Shown: piece after piece, positions 38,200 through 51,493 of the stretch
How positions within the stretch are numbered: the stretch's first letter is position 1
Layout: each line of letters begins with the position of its first letter
Assembly: GCF_023078355.1 (NCBI RefSeq)
Contig: NZ_CP095552.1
Location: 3,472,001-3,536,000, forward strand
DNA from: Gordonia hongkongensis
Lineage (GTDB): Bacteria > Actinomycetota > Actinomycetes > Mycobacteriales > Mycobacteriaceae
Reading direction: 5' to 3'
Length of the DNA: 64,000 bases
The notes under the pieces: model-generated
Told to the model about the DNA's origin: nothing
The model's input: only the letters and a program-made list of their open reading frames with translations
Database searches by the model: none
Program-made: the position numbers and the translations under genes

Positions 38200-39593
38200 T
38201 CAGATCGGCAGGAGGTCGGCGATGACCGTGCCCAGTTGTGTGGCGTTCCGGCATTCGAACATGTCGATCACGTCCCCGTAATCGGTCGCGACCGAGTCAC
38301 CCGTGCCCCAGTGCTGCTTGGCCTCCGGGTTGAGCCAGTAGGCGTGCCGGGCCCGTTCCACCAGTTCGGCGAGCGCGTCGGCGTGCGGATCGTGATAGTT
38401 GTTCCGCCCGTCCCCCAGGATCAGCAACGCACCCCGGTGGGTCAGCGTATCGCCGTAGTCGGCGACGAACCCGGCCAGCATGTTGCCGTAGTCCGAGTGA
38501 CCGTCGCGGGTGGAGATCCGCGCGGTGGAGATCATGTGGTGCATCGCCGCACCGAAATCCTCTTCGCCGTGGTCGAAGTAATCGGTCACCTCGTCGACGG
38601 TGTCGACGAAAGCGAACACCCGCACCTTCGAGAACTGTTGCCGCAGTGCATACACCAAGCGCAACGTGAACTGACTGAACCCGGCCACCGACCCCGAGAC
38701 GTCGCAGATGATGATGAGTTCGGGCCGCCCCGGGCGCGGCTTGCGGTGACTGAGTTCGATGGGCACCCCACCGGTGGACATCGAGGCGCGCAGCGTCTTC
38801 CGGACGTCGACCGCGCCGCGGTGAGCGCGCCGTCGCCTCGTCTCGAGCTTCGCGGCCAGCAATCTGGCCAGCGGTTCGATGGTCTTGCGGATCTCCACCT
38901 GCTCTTTGGCGCCGGCCGACAGGAAGTTGACGTTCTCCGGTAGCGGGGGCACCGCGTAGGCGCCGACCTTCTCGCGGCCGTTGCGGTCGGCCATGCGCCG
39001 CTGGGTCTCTCGCTCGATCGCCGCACGCAGATCGTTGGCCTTCCGGCGCGCCGCCTGCCGGTAGAGCGGTTCCGTACCGGCCCGGCCGCCGTCCCCATCG
39101 CCCTCACCGGCCATGGCCGCCGCGATCTTCGCGATCAGTGTCTGCGGACTCACCGCGGTGATGGCCTGATAGGCCGAGAACGCCTCGCCCCGAGTCGATC
39201 CGTACCGCCCCAACTCGTCGACGATCATCGCGATGGCCTGGTCGAGCCGGCCGTCGTTCGCCGACGCGTCGTCGGCGAGCATCTCCGCCAGCGCGTCCCG
39301 GACCGCCTCGACATCGAGCTCGCCGTCGGGGGTACGCGGGAGATCCTCGGTCACTGTGCGCATTCCGGCGCCGAGGGGGAACCACAGGTCGAAGACCCGG
39401 TCGAACACACCGCGATGGGCGTGATCGACGAGCAGTGTCGTCGCGAGCCCCTCACGCAGACGGGGGCGTTCGAGGAGATCGAGGACCTCCATCGCGCTCG
39501 CCGCATCGATCAGCGCCGACGGCCCGACCACGATCCCGCGACGACGCAACTCGTCGACGAAATCGGTGAGGTGCGCGACGAGCGGAGCCGTCA

Positions 39594-39594
<1 letters not shown>
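38200..39594 (-). CDS. VWA domain-containing CoxE-like protein
   Basis: 464 residues from the ATG at 39594, which overlaps the ATPase stop (TGATG). An N-terminal helical part (LTDFVDELRRRGIVVGPSAL) is followed by a von Willebrand factor A domain with the MIDAS motif IICDVSGSVAGFS and later LLILGDGRNN. Such proteins pair with MoxR-type AAA ATPases as a metal-dependent chaperone system for cofactor or complex assembly. Here the ATPase is directly upstream. The client is unknown. Confidence 0.85.
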
Positions 39595-40578
<984 letters not shown>

Positions 40579-40579
<1 letters not shown>

Positions 40580-41907
40580 CAGGCGGGCCGCACGTGGCCG
40601 TTGCCCCAGACCACCCATTTGGTCGAGGTCAGTTCCGGCAGACCCATCGGGCCGCGGGCATGGAGCTTCTGGGTGGAGATGCCGATCTCGGCGCCGAAGC
40701 CGAACTGCTCGCCGTCGGTGAAGGCGGTCGATGCGTTGACCATGACGGCGGCGGCATCCACGCGCCGGGTGAACTCGTCGGCGGCCGCCAGGTCGGTGGT
40801 GATGATCGCCTCCGTGTGGCCGGTTCCGTAGGTGTCGATGTGGGCGACCGCGGCGTCGAGCCCGTCGACCACCTTCATCGCGATGTCCATCGACAGGTAT
40901 TCCATGGACCAGTCGTCCTCGGTGGCCGGCTCCATACCCGGCTCGTCGCCGTGGATGACCACGCCCTGGGTCTGCAGCACCGAGGTGATCCGCGGCAGCG
41001 CGTCGGCCGCGACGGCCTTGTCGATGAGCACGGTCTCCGCGGTGTTGCAGACACTCGGCCGGCGGGTCTTGGAGTTGAGAATGACACGCGCCGCGACATC
41101 GAGGTCGGCGAGTGCGTGGACGTAGACGTGGCAGTTGCCGACGCCGGTCTCGATCGTCGGGACCGTCGCATTCGACACCACGGCCTCGATGAGCCCCGCG
41201 CCGCCACGGGGGATGACCACGTCCACGAGTCCGCGCGCCCGGATGAGCGCGGTCACGCTGGACCGATCGTCGCTGGGCAGCAGCGACACCGCATCCGCGC
41301 TGACCCCCTTGGCCGACAGGGTCTCCCGCAGCACGCGCACCAGTTCGGCGTTCGACGCCGCCGCCGACGACGAGCCACGCAGCAGCACCGCGTTCCCGGA
41401 CTTGAAGGAGATCCCGAACGCATCGACGGTGACGTTGGGGCGCGCTTCGTACACGATGCCCACGACCCCCAGGGGCACGCGCAGCTGACGCAGCTGCAGC
41501 CCGTTGGGGAGGGTCTTCCCCGCAACCACCTCACCGATCGGGTCGGGGAGCACGGCGACCTGCCGCAGACCGTTGGCGATACCGGCCACGCGCGACGCGT
41601 CGAGCCGCAGCCGGTCGAGCAGGCTCACCTCGATGTCGGCCGCCTCGGCACGCGCGATGTCCTCCGCGTTCGCGGCGAGGATGGTGTCGGTGGCCGCCTC
41701 GATGGCGTCGGCCGCGGCGAGCAGGACCTCGTTCTTGCCCGCGGTCGTCAGACCGCTCAGCGAACGGGACGCCGATTTGGCGGCACGGGCAAGCCCGAGA
41801 ACGACCTTCTCCGTGTCGGACTTCTCGGTGTCGGACTTCTCGGTGTCGGACTTCTCGGCGCCGGAGCCGCCTTCGGCAACGGACTGCTCTGCGGTGGGTG
41901 CGCTCAT
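40579..41907 (-). CDS. proA: Gamma-glutamyl phosphate reductase
   Basis: About 442 residues. It reduces glutamyl phosphate to glutamate semialdehyde in proline synthesis. The NADP-binding and catalytic regions are visible as [28 protein letters not shown] and [11 protein letters not shown] with the catalytic Cys. The N-terminus has three SDTEK copies from a 15-bp tandem repeat, outside the fold. ATG 41907, with GAGG six nt upstream, is preferred to ATG 41913. The 105-nt gap before it shows no terminator. Confidence 0.93.
41813..41857 (-). repeat. Three tandem 15-bp units in the proA 5' end
   Basis: GTGTCGGACTTCTCG occurs three times in a row (plus-strand reading), encoding SDTEK three times. 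It is in frame and located before the conserved enzyme domain, so it is likely tolerated. Confidence 0.85.
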
Positions 41908-42012
41908 CAACATCCTCGACTTCGGTGGTTCCGGGCGCGACCGCCCGGAAAGTGCCGTTCTCAGAGTAACGCCGCAGGTTCGGAGTCCCCAACGAGATCC
42001 ACGGACGGCGCC

Positions 42013-44593
<2,581 letters not shown>

Positions 44594-44646
44594 CCTCACC
44601 CGAATCGGGTACACGCCCCTTGAGGGCCGACAAGAAAGGACACACG

Positions 44647-45051
44647 ATGTCACTCGCGCTGACCACCACGCTGCCGCACCCCTTCCCGGAGGCGGTCGAA
44701 CGGACCAGAGCCGCGCTCGCCGATCAGGGATTCGGCATCCTCACCGAGATCGACGTCCAAGCGACGCTCAAAACGAAACTCGACGAGGACATGGAGCCCT
44801 ATCTGATTCTCGGTGCCTGCAATCCGCCGCTGGCGCATCGGGCGCTCGGCGTCCACCGGCAGATCGGGTTGCTGTTGCCGTGCAACGTCGTCGTCCGCGC
44901 CGACCCGGGCAACCCCGACCACACGCTCGTCGAGGCGATGAACCCCGACCTCATGGTCCAGGTCTCGGGCGAACCCGACCTCGAACCGGTCGCACGTGAT
45001 GCCGCGGAGAAGTTGCGCGCCGCGATCGATTCCCTGACCGCACAGTCCTGA
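44647..45051 (+). CDS. DUF302 family protein
   Basis: 134 residues. It contains the DUF302 core: FPEAVERTRAALADQGFGIL, then YLILGACNPPLAHRAL and a C-terminal hydrophobic strand pair (LLLPCNVVVRA). The family fold is small alpha/beta with no established activity; genes often lie with thiol or oxidative stress functions. It starts 53 nt after the MMPL stop, with AAAGGA seven nt before ATG. The conserved Cys in LGACNPP could be reactive. Confidence 0.82.
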   Translation: MSLALTTTLPHPFPEAVERTRAALADQGFGILTEIDVQATLKTKLDEDMEPYLILGACNPPLAHRALGVHRQIGLLLPCNVVVRADPGNPDHTLVEAMNPDLMVQVSGEPDLEPVARDAAEKLRAAIDSLTAQS

Positions 45052-45089
45052 ATCCCCTTGCACATCCGCCCGAGACCTCCGGAGTTCTC

Positions 45090-45695
45090 ATGACCCACTT
45101 CGATTTCTACTTCGACCCCGTGTGCCCCTTCGCCTGGGTCGCATCGCGATGGCTCATCGATCGGGCTCAGGCACACGATGCCTCCGTCGACTGGCACGTG
45201 ATGAGTCTGGCCATCCTGAATGAGGACCAGGAGCCGGATTCCGACGAGCAGCGGCAGCAACTCGACACCTCGCGGCGACTCGGACGTGTGTTGATGGCGG
45301 CCGTCGACGAGTCCGGGACCGATTCGCTCGAACCCCTCTATTCGGCGATCGGCCGACGGCTCCACCATGTGGGCGACGAGATGACGCCCGCGGCGGTGTC
45401 GGAGATCCTCGTCGACACCGGCCTCCCCGCCGGCCTGGCCGAGGCAATGGACGACGAGTCGTTCGACGACGCCCTGCGCGCGTCGCATCAACGCAGTCAG
45501 GATGCGCTGGGCGAGGCCGGCGGCAGCCCCATCACCGGGATCGACGGCAACCATTTCTTCGGTCCCGTCCTCTCCGACATCCCGACCGGTGACGAAGCGG
45601 ACGCACTTTTCTCGTCTCTGGTGACGCTCGCGGGCGTCTCGGCATTCGCACAGGTGAAGCGGCCGGCAGGAGGACCTCCGTCGTTCTCGGACTGA
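45090..45695 (+). CDS. DsbA-family protein, mycothiol-dependent nitroreductase (Rv2466c) type
   Basis: 201 residues. A thioredoxin-like fold with a helical insertion starts FDFYFDPVCPFAWVASRW and resembles Rv2466c, a mycothiol-dependent reductase. The active site reads C12-P-F-A15, so the second Cys of CPxC is missing and only a monothiol mechanism is possible. cis-Pro region GSPITGIDG is present. It starts 38 nt after the DUF302 gene in the same direction. A role in mycothiol-linked detoxification is inferred. Confidence 0.8.
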   Translation: MTHFDFYFDPVCPFAWVASRWLIDRAQAHDASVDWHVMSLAILNEDQEPDSDEQRQQLDTSRRLGRVLMAAVDESGTDSLEPLYSAIGRRLHHVGDEMTPAAVSEILVDTGLPAGLAEAMDDESFDDALRASHQRSQDALGEAGGSPITGIDGNHFFGPVLSDIPTGDEADALFSSLVTLAGVSAFAQVKRPAGGPPSFSD

Positions 45696-45770
45696 TCTCG
45701 GCGCGCATCCCGCCCGTCTCCCGCCTACTGTGACGCCGTACAGATGTCCGAAGACGGGAGCGATCGCGAA

Positions 45771-46109
45771 GTGGCGTGGCTTGTCCTGGTGACCGCGGGT
45801 CTGGTCGAGATCATCTACATGGCAGCTCTGGAGAAGTCGAACACCTTCACACGTCCGATGTGGACGGCCCTGTTCATCATCGGGGTGATCGTGAGCATGG
45901 CCGGTGTCGCCTACGCGATCCGCTCGATCCCCCTGGGCACGGCCTACGCGGTCTGGGTGGGGATCGGCGCGGTCGGTACCGCGATCTATGGAATCCTGTT
46001 CCTGCGAGAACCGGCCGGCCTCGCTCGGCTCGGATGCATCTTCCTCATCCTCACGGGTGTCGTCGGACTGAACCTGTTGCACAACTCGGAGGGCGCGGGG
46101 GCGCATTGA
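45771..46109 (+). CDS. Small multidrug resistance (SMR) family transporter
   Basis: About 112 residues with four hydrophobic helices. The essential Glu is in VTAGLVEIIYMAALEKS (TM1), and GTAYAVWVGIGAVGTAIYG (TM3) is the family signature. SMR proteins work as antiparallel dimers exporting cations or guanidinium with protons. GTG 45771, after GGGAG 11 nt upstream, gives a normal N-terminus; ATG 45744 adds nine residues and lacks a ribosome binding site. It is last in the MMPL-DUF302-DsbA-SMR row and convergent with the HNH gene. Confidence 0.88.
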   Translation: MAWLVLVTAGLVEIIYMAALEKSNTFTRPMWTALFIIGVIVSMAGVAYAIRSIPLGTAYAVWVGIGAVGTAIYGILFLREPAGLARLGCIFLILTGVVGLNLLHNSEGAGAH

Positions 46110-46127
46110 CGCGGCGGCGCATGGTCG

Positions 46128-46901
46128 TCAGTCCGCACACCGCAGCGCCTCCGACAGGACGCGTCGGGAGGGTTCGTCGATCGCCAATCCGTATGTAGCC
46201 GTGACGATCACGAACTGAATCGCGTACTGGCACCAGAATCCACGGGCCGGTGGCATCCAGCGCGCGGGTTCGGAGTCGCTCTTTTCCTGGTTCGAACGCC
46301 CGTCGACGGCAACGAGATTGGCGGGGTCGTTCGCGAAGTCCAGCCGCCGGTCGGGCGGCCACGCCCACGCTCCCATGTCCCAGGCATACGACAGCGGGAC
46401 GATGTGGTCGATCTGCACCGCCGACGCGCTCCGATCGCGCCGGAAGACGACGAAGTCGCCGGTGTACGGGCTCCGCAGTTCGCCCGCCAGTACGGCACGA
46501 GGACAACTCGGCGTCGGGCCGGCTCGGATGTCGTGGAGATCCCGAGCCAGCACGTCGTTACGGGTGTCGCACCCGTTGCCGCCTCCGGGAACGGACCCGG
46601 CGTCCGACCAGGCGCTGCCGAACGCGGCCCGGTCGTAATCCTGTCGGTCGGTACGACCCGCACTGATCGGGATCGAGGCGAGCGACGACGCCGCCTGCCC
46701 CGCCATCGCCCGAATCCTCGGGTCGGTGTCGGGACCGGCCCGAAAGGCGTCGACGCCGACGGCGACCACCACCGCCGTGACGACGGCGGCGACGAGCACC
46801 GCCCACTGCCGTGGCGACCAGGACGGCGAGTCCCGCGGCGTCCAGCGCATCCATCGGATCCGCATGCGGAGTCGTCGCAGCGTCGGCGAACGCATCACCA
46901 T
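46128..46901 (-). CDS. Membrane-anchored or secreted HNH nuclease (DUF1524 type)
   Basis: 257 residues. A basic N-terminus and one hydrophobic segment (WAVLVAAVVTAVVVAVGVDA, about residues 33-53) indicate export. The nuclease core has QIDHIVPLSYAWDMGA and NLVAVDGRSNQEKSDSEP, with the D-H, N and K residues of this HNH group; paired cysteines fit an extracellular enzyme. Such proteins are common in actinobacteria, perhaps for nutrient DNA scavenging. The 119-nt gap to recG holds nothing recognised. Confidence 0.82.
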   Translation of the reverse strand: MVMRSPTLRRLRMRIRWMRWTPRDSPSWSPRQWAVLVAAVVTAVVVAVGVDAFRAGPDTDPRIRAMAGQAASSLASIPISAGRTDRQDYDRAAFGSAWSDAGSVPGGGNGCDTRNDVLARDLHDIRAGPTPSCPRAVLAGELRSPYTGDFVVFRRDRSASAVQIDHIVPLSYAWDMGAWAWPPDRRLDFANDPANLVAVDGRSNQEKSDSEPARWMPPARGFWCQYAIQFVIVTATYGLAIDEPSRRVLSEALRCAD

Positions 46902-47020
46902 GCATTCTCAGACGCACGCGGCAACCTTCTGGTTCCGTGTGTCGATCGGCCCGGTACCGGTGTCGCAGAACGTGGCGCCAGGCGCACCGATGCGCGACAA
47001 CTGGGCTCGGGCCGAGCCGG

Positions 47021-49267
47021 TCAGGACTTGTCGAGGTACGCGATCTTGTGCGGCACGAGGATTCCGTCGACGAGATCCGCGAGCGGTCGGTGTTCGAGCA
47101 GCGTGATGTCCTCGCTCACCACCTCTTCCGCGAGTCCGCGGGCGTCCTCGATGACCTCGACGTCCTCGAGCAGGGACAGGAACCGCAACGACGTGTTGAC
47201 GCCCGACTGTAGGGACCCGAGCAGATCACCCTCCCGGCGTTGCTCGAGATCGACTCGCGCGAGCTCGAATCCGTCGTTCGAACCGGCCACGGCGCGGAGG
47301 CGGTCCATCGACGGCGAGCCGTCCCGGGCATTCGTCATCAGCAGGCACAGACCCGCATGCCGCCCACGTCCCACACGACCGCGCAACTGATGCAGCTGGC
47401 TCACTCCGAACCGATCGGCGTCGACGATGACCATCGTGGTCGCATTGGGCACGTCGACACCCACCTCGATGACGGTGGTGGACACCAGCACGTCCACCTC
47501 GCCCCGACCGAAGGCATCCATGACGGCGTTCTTCTCGTCGGCGGGTAGGCGGCCGTGCAGGAGCTCCACGCGTCGGTGCGCGAACGGGCCGGCGACGAGG
47601 GCCTCGTACTGCTCGAGGACCGAGGTCGGCCGCGGGCCCTTCTCCTCGTTGTCGTCGGACTCGGGTTCGGGCCCGTCGCCGATGCGCGAGCACACGACAT
47701 AGACCTGACGGCCGGCGTCGATCTCCTCGTTGGCGCGCGACCACACCCGGTCGACCCATGAGGATTTCCCGGTGGGCACCACCGACGTGGTGATCGGCTG
47801 CCGGCCGCGCGGCAGCTCCCGGAGGACCGAGGTCTCGAGGTCACCGAAGGCGGTCATGGCGACGGTCCGCGGGATCGGCGTCGCGGTCATCACGAGGAAA
47901 TGCGGTATCCGCCCGTTGCGGCCCTTGCCGCGCAACACATCTCGCTGCTCCACGCCGAAGCGGTGCTGTTCGTCGATCACGACGAGTCCGAGGTCGAAGA
48001 ACTCGACCTTGTCCTCGAGGAGCGCGTGGGTCCCGATCACGATCCCGGCCTGGCCCGTCACCACGTCGAGGAGCGTCTCGCGCCGGCCCTTGGTCTTCAT
48101 CGAACCCGTCAGCAGCGCGAGGCGCGTCGCGCCGTCGGCCGCGGTCAGTTCGCCCGCCTCGGCGAGGTCGCCCAGCATCGTCTTCATCGTCCGGTAGTGC
48201 TGTGCGGCAAGCACTTCCGTCGGGGCCAGGATGGCGCACTGGTACCCGTTGTCGACGACCCGCAGCATTGCCAGCAACGACACGAGTGTCTTCCCGGACC
48301 CGACCTCGCCCTGCAACAGCCGCGACATCGGCTGCGCGCGGGCCAGATCCTCGGCGAGCTCCTCCCCCACCTCGACCTGACCGTCGGTCAGGGTGAACGG
48401 GAGTCGGTCACGCAACTTGTCCTCGAGACCGCCGGGCACGCGTGGACACGGTGGCGCCGACTCGCTCCGCCCCGCCAACCGGCGCTGCGCCAGCACGGTC
48501 TGGATGGCCAGCGCCTCATCGAACTTCAGCCGATGGGCGGCGACCTTCACGTCGTCCTCGGCATCGGGCAGGTGGATCTTGCGGATCGCCTCGTCGGTGC
48601 TGACGAGACCCCGCGCGCGGCGTTCGGCTTCGGTGAGTGCGTCGGGAATCGGCGCGCTCTCACTCAGGACCCGACGGACCGCGCCGAGGATGTCCCAGGT
48701 CTGAATGTTCTTGTTGGCCGGGTACATCGGCAGGATGTCGCGGTCGAACATGGTGACCAGGGGGTGATCGCCGCGCTCTCCGGTGATCTGCTCCTCGATC
48801 GCGTACATCTCGGTCAGCATCTTGGAACCGACGACGTCCTCGATCTCCGGATCGCCGTCGGGAAGGATCATCCATTCCGGATGCGACAACTGGATCTGGT
48901 CGCGGAAGTACTTGACCGCGCCGGCCATCATCACCCGTGCACCGGGTCGGAACAGCCCCTTGAGGCGGTGGGCGTTGAAGAAGCTGGCCTCGTAGACGTC
49001 GTTGTCGTCGGTGACCTTCACCTTGAGGAACGACCCTTTGCGGCTCCTCATCTTGATGAGATCGGACTTGGTGATCCGTCCGACGATCGTCAGCCACTCA
49101 CCCGGTTCGGGCCGCTCCTGGTCGACCACGTGGCCGCGTCGGATGTACCGGCGGGGCGTGTACCGCAACAGCTCCCCGACCGTGTGCACGCCGACGGTGG
49201 CGAGCTGTTCGGCGGGCTTGGTCCCCAGGACGTCGGACAGCGAATCCGACAGTGCCAGTTCGGTCAC
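47021..49267 (-). CDS. recG: ATP-dependent DNA helicase RecG
   Basis: 748 residues from the GTG at 49267, which overlaps the FakA-like stop. The wedge/OB domain occupies the first 250 residues. Helicase motifs include QGEVGSGKTLVSLLAML (Walker A), VIDEQHRFGVEQRD (DExH box) and the C-terminal RecG TRG region. RecG remodels stalled forks and branched DNA. The order rpmB, FakA-like, recG follows Rv2973c-Rv2975. Confidence 0.95.
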   Translation of the reverse strand: MTELALSDSLSDVLGTKPAEQLATVGVHTVGELLRYTPRRYIRRGHVVDQERPEPGEWLTIVGRITKSDLIKMRSRKGSFLKVKVTDDNDVYEASFFNAHRLKGLFRPGARVMMAGAVKYFRDQIQLSHPEWMILPDGDPEIEDVVGSKMLTEMYAIEEQITGERGDHPLVTMFDRDILPMYPANKNIQTWDILGAVRRVLSESAPIPDALTEAERRARGLVSTDEAIRKIHLPDAEDDVKVAAHRLKFDEALAIQTVLAQRRLAGRSESAPPCPRVPGGLEDKLRDRLPFTLTDGQVEVGEELAEDLARAQPMSRLLQGEVGSGKTLVSLLAMLRVVDNGYQCAILAPTEVLAAQHYRTMKTMLGDLAEAGELTAADGATRLALLTGSMKTKGRRETLLDVVTGQAGIVIGTHALLEDKVEFFDLGLVVIDEQHRFGVEQRDVLRGKGRNGRIPHFLVMTATPIPRTVAMTAFGDLETSVLRELPRGRQPITTSVVPTGKSSWVDRVWSRANEEIDAGRQVYVVCSRIGDGPEPESDDNEEKGPRPTSVLEQYEALVAGPFAHRRVELLHGRLPADEKNAVMDAFGRGEVDVLVSTTVIEVGVDVPNATTMVIVDADRFGVSQLHQLRGRVGRGRHAGLCLLMTNARDGSPSMDRLRAVAGSNDGFELARVDLEQRREGDLLGSLQSGVNTSLRFLSLLEDVEVIEDARGLAEEVVSEDITLLEHRPLADLVDGILVPHKIAYLDKS

Positions 49268-50913
49268 TCCACACCCACCTGGACGAGATCGGTGCGCTGT
49301 CCGGTGCGGTACACCGCCAATTCGATGCCGGGGTAGCTGCGCCGCATCTGCTCCGCGACGGCCTCGAGGGCGGCCTCGTCGACCTCGACGCCGGCAAGCA
49401 CCGTGACCAGCTCGCCTCCGGTGGAGAGCATGAGGTCGACGAGGGCGGTGCACGCCGACGTCTGATCCGGCGCCACGACGAGCACGTCGTCGCCGATCAG
49501 CCCCAGCACGTCACCGACCTCGCTCATCCCCGCCAGCGTCATCATCCTCGTGGTCGCCGACTGCAGCGATCCCCAGCGTGCCCCGGCGGCGGCCTCGGCC
49601 ATCGCGTAGGCGTCGACGTCGGGGACCTCGCTCGGATCGTGCACGGCGAGAGCGGCGAGGCACTGGGTCATCGACGACGTCGGCAGCATCAGGACCGAAC
49701 GCTGGGTGGACCGCACCTCGGTGGCGACCGTGACGAGATCCTGCGATGTCAATGCGCCGTTGGCCATGACGACGACATGCGCGCTGTCGGTGTCGCGGAT
49801 CGCGCGGCCCAGCTCGTGGGCGGAGAGTCCGTCGTCGGCGCGCAGCACGACCGCACCGGCCTCGCCGAACAGTTCGGCCGCGCCGTCACCGGACACGACG
49901 ACCACCACCGCCCGTTTGTGCCGGGGCGGCGGCTCAGCCGAATCCGCCTGTGCCCGAATGGCATCGAGAGCGAAGCAAGTGATCCGGACATCCGAGAGCT
50001 GCCCGATGCCCGCGCCGGCCTCGACCGCCGCACCCGGGTGGCAGGTGTGGACATGTACCGAGAAGCGTTCGCCCTCACCGCTGGAACTGTCGCCGACGAT
50101 CACCACCGCGTCGCCGAGTTCGTCCAGACGTTCGCGCAGTTCGGCGATCTGCTCGCCGGCCGCGCCGTCGAGGAGGTACATGACCTCGAAGTCCTGGTCG
50201 CTCCCGTCGAGGCAACTGTCGTCCGGTCCGTGACCCAGCGTGGTGCTGTCGGTGAGGATGCCCCGGTAACGCCGGCGGCGGTGCGAGACGCCGGTGATGA
50301 CCTTGACCATGGCGTCCACGATCGCGAGGAAGCCACGCCCGCCCGCGTCCACCACGCCCGCGTTCGCGAGCACCGACAGCTGTTCCGGGGTGCGTTCGAG
50401 CGCTTCGGCACAGTCGTCGGCGACGGCGCGCACCTGGTCGGCCGGGGACTCGTGCTCGTGCGCCGCGGCCGATTCGGCGGCGACCCGCACCAGCGTGAGG
50501 ACCGTGCCCTCGCGCGGTTCACTCACCGCACGGGTCGCCGCGAGCGAACCGAGACGCAGACCCAGCGTCGAGAACTCGGCGAAGGTCAGGGCGTCGGTGT
50601 CGCCCAGGATCTCCGCACCGTCCGCGAGTCCGACCAGCACCTGCGAGAGGATGATCCCCGAGTTGCCCCGCGCCTGCGCCACCGCGCCGTCGGCCATCGC
50701 GCGGGCGACCTCGGGCAGCGACGCGTCGGGCGGCGTCTTCTCGACCGCCTCGGCCGCGGCCCGCATCGTGAAGAGCATGTTGCTCCCGGTGTCCGAATCG
50801 GGGATCGGGAAGACGTTGAGGTCGTTGATCTCGCCGCGCAGCGACTCGAGCTGTTCGACCGAGACTCGGGCCCAATCGCGCAGCAACTGCGGGTTGACGG
50901 TGCGGGCGATCAC
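49264..50913 (-). CDS. DAK2 domain fatty-acid kinase-like protein (FakA/YloV type)
   Basis: 549 residues from GTG 50913 (V-I-A-R-T-V-N-P-Q-L-L). The DAK2 nucleotide-binding part has LNVFPIPDSDTGSNMLFT and ARGNSGIILSQ; the C-terminal half is the FakA-specific domain. FakA phosphorylates fatty acids held by FakB/DegV proteins, and a DegV gene is in this window at 34586. Its stop overlaps the recG start (GTGA). The 281-nt gap to the divergent rpmB must hold promoters for both. Confidence 0.88.
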   Translation of the reverse strand: MIARTVNPQLLRDWARVSVEQLESLRGEINDLNVFPIPDSDTGSNMLFTMRAAAEAVEKTPPDASLPEVARAMADGAVAQARGNSGIILSQVLVGLADGAEILGDTDALTFAEFSTLGLRLGSLAATRAVSEPREGTVLTLVRVAAESAAAHEHESPADQVRAVADDCAEALERTPEQLSVLANAGVVDAGGRGFLAIVDAMVKVITGVSHRRRRYRGILTDSTTLGHGPDDSCLDGSDQDFEVMYLLDGAAGEQIAELRERLDELGDAVVIVGDSSSGEGERFSVHVHTCHPGAAVEAGAGIGQLSDVRITCFALDAIRAQADSAEPPPRHKRAVVVVVSGDGAAELFGEAGAVVLRADDGLSAHELGRAIRDTDSAHVVVMANGALTSQDLVTVATEVRSTQRSVLMLPTSSMTQCLAALAVHDPSEVPDVDAYAMAEAAAGARWGSLQSATTRMMTLAGMSEVGDVLGLIGDDVLVVAPDQTSACTALVDLMLSTGGELVTVLAGVEVDEAALEAVAEQMRRSYPGIELAVYRTGQRTDLVQVGVE

Positions 50914-51194
50914 ACGGTGGCTCTTTCTCGCAGACGCGGCGCGCGACGTACTGTGCTCTCGCGCGCAACGTGACCGGCTGGTGAGGTTGTGGGCAAGGTT
51001 ACTCGGGGTGTCCGACCGTGCGGCGCGCCCGAGCGGGACCGGGTGGCGGATCGGCTCGGATTTGGTCACGCCACCACGACCTGGTTATCCTTGCAGGGTT
51101 GCCTTTCGCCTCGAGCGCGCACACCCACCGGTGGTGCCGATCGATCCGAGCGGCTGAACACCAGACCATGATCATCTACCAAGGGAGTTCGACG

Positions 51195-51386
51195 ATGGCT
51201 GCCGTCTGCGATATTTGCGGCAAGGGCCCGGGCTTCGGCAAGTCGGTGTCTCACTCGCACCGCCGTACCAACCGCCGCTGGAACCCGAACATCCAGTCCG
51301 TTCGCGTGGAGGTCGCCCCCGGCAACCGCAAGCGCAAGAACGTCTGCACCTCCTGCCTGAAGGCCGGCAAGACCGCAGCTGTCTGA
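51195..51386 (+). CDS. rpmB: 50S ribosomal protein L28 (zinc-binding form)
   Basis: 63 residues. The L28 sequence [20 protein letters not shown] and [11 protein letters not shown] contains two CxxC pairs, so this is the zinc-ribbon form and not the zinc-free paralogue used under zinc limitation. ATG 51195 has AAGGGAG upstream. A strong terminator follows at 51425. Confidence 0.95.
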   Translation: MAAVCDICGKGPGFGKSVSHSHRRTNRRWNPNIQSVRVEVAPGNRKRKNVCTSCLKAGKTAAV

Positions 51387-51424
51387 CCTCCTCGCCCGTC
51401 CGCGGGTGGGAGTTCGAGAGCACG

Positions 51425-51465
51425 AGACCCGATGCCATGAGCGCAAGCTCCCCGGCATCGGGTCT
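51425..51465 (+). terminator. Rho-independent terminator of rpmB
   Basis: A perfect 12-bp stem (AGACCCGATGCC, 51425-51436, and GGCATCGGGTCT, 51454-51465) with a 17-nt loop is followed by TTGGTGTG. It lies 38 nt after the rpmB stop and before the enoyl-CoA hydratase gene. Confidence 0.75.
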
Positions 51466-51493
51466 TTGGTGTGTGCGCGATAGGGTTTCGCGC

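Noticed and set aside
49252-50973. A 573-codon plus-strand frame over the FakA-like gene
   Set aside because: It exactly shadows a conserved minus-strand gene and has no recognisable motif or ribosome binding site.
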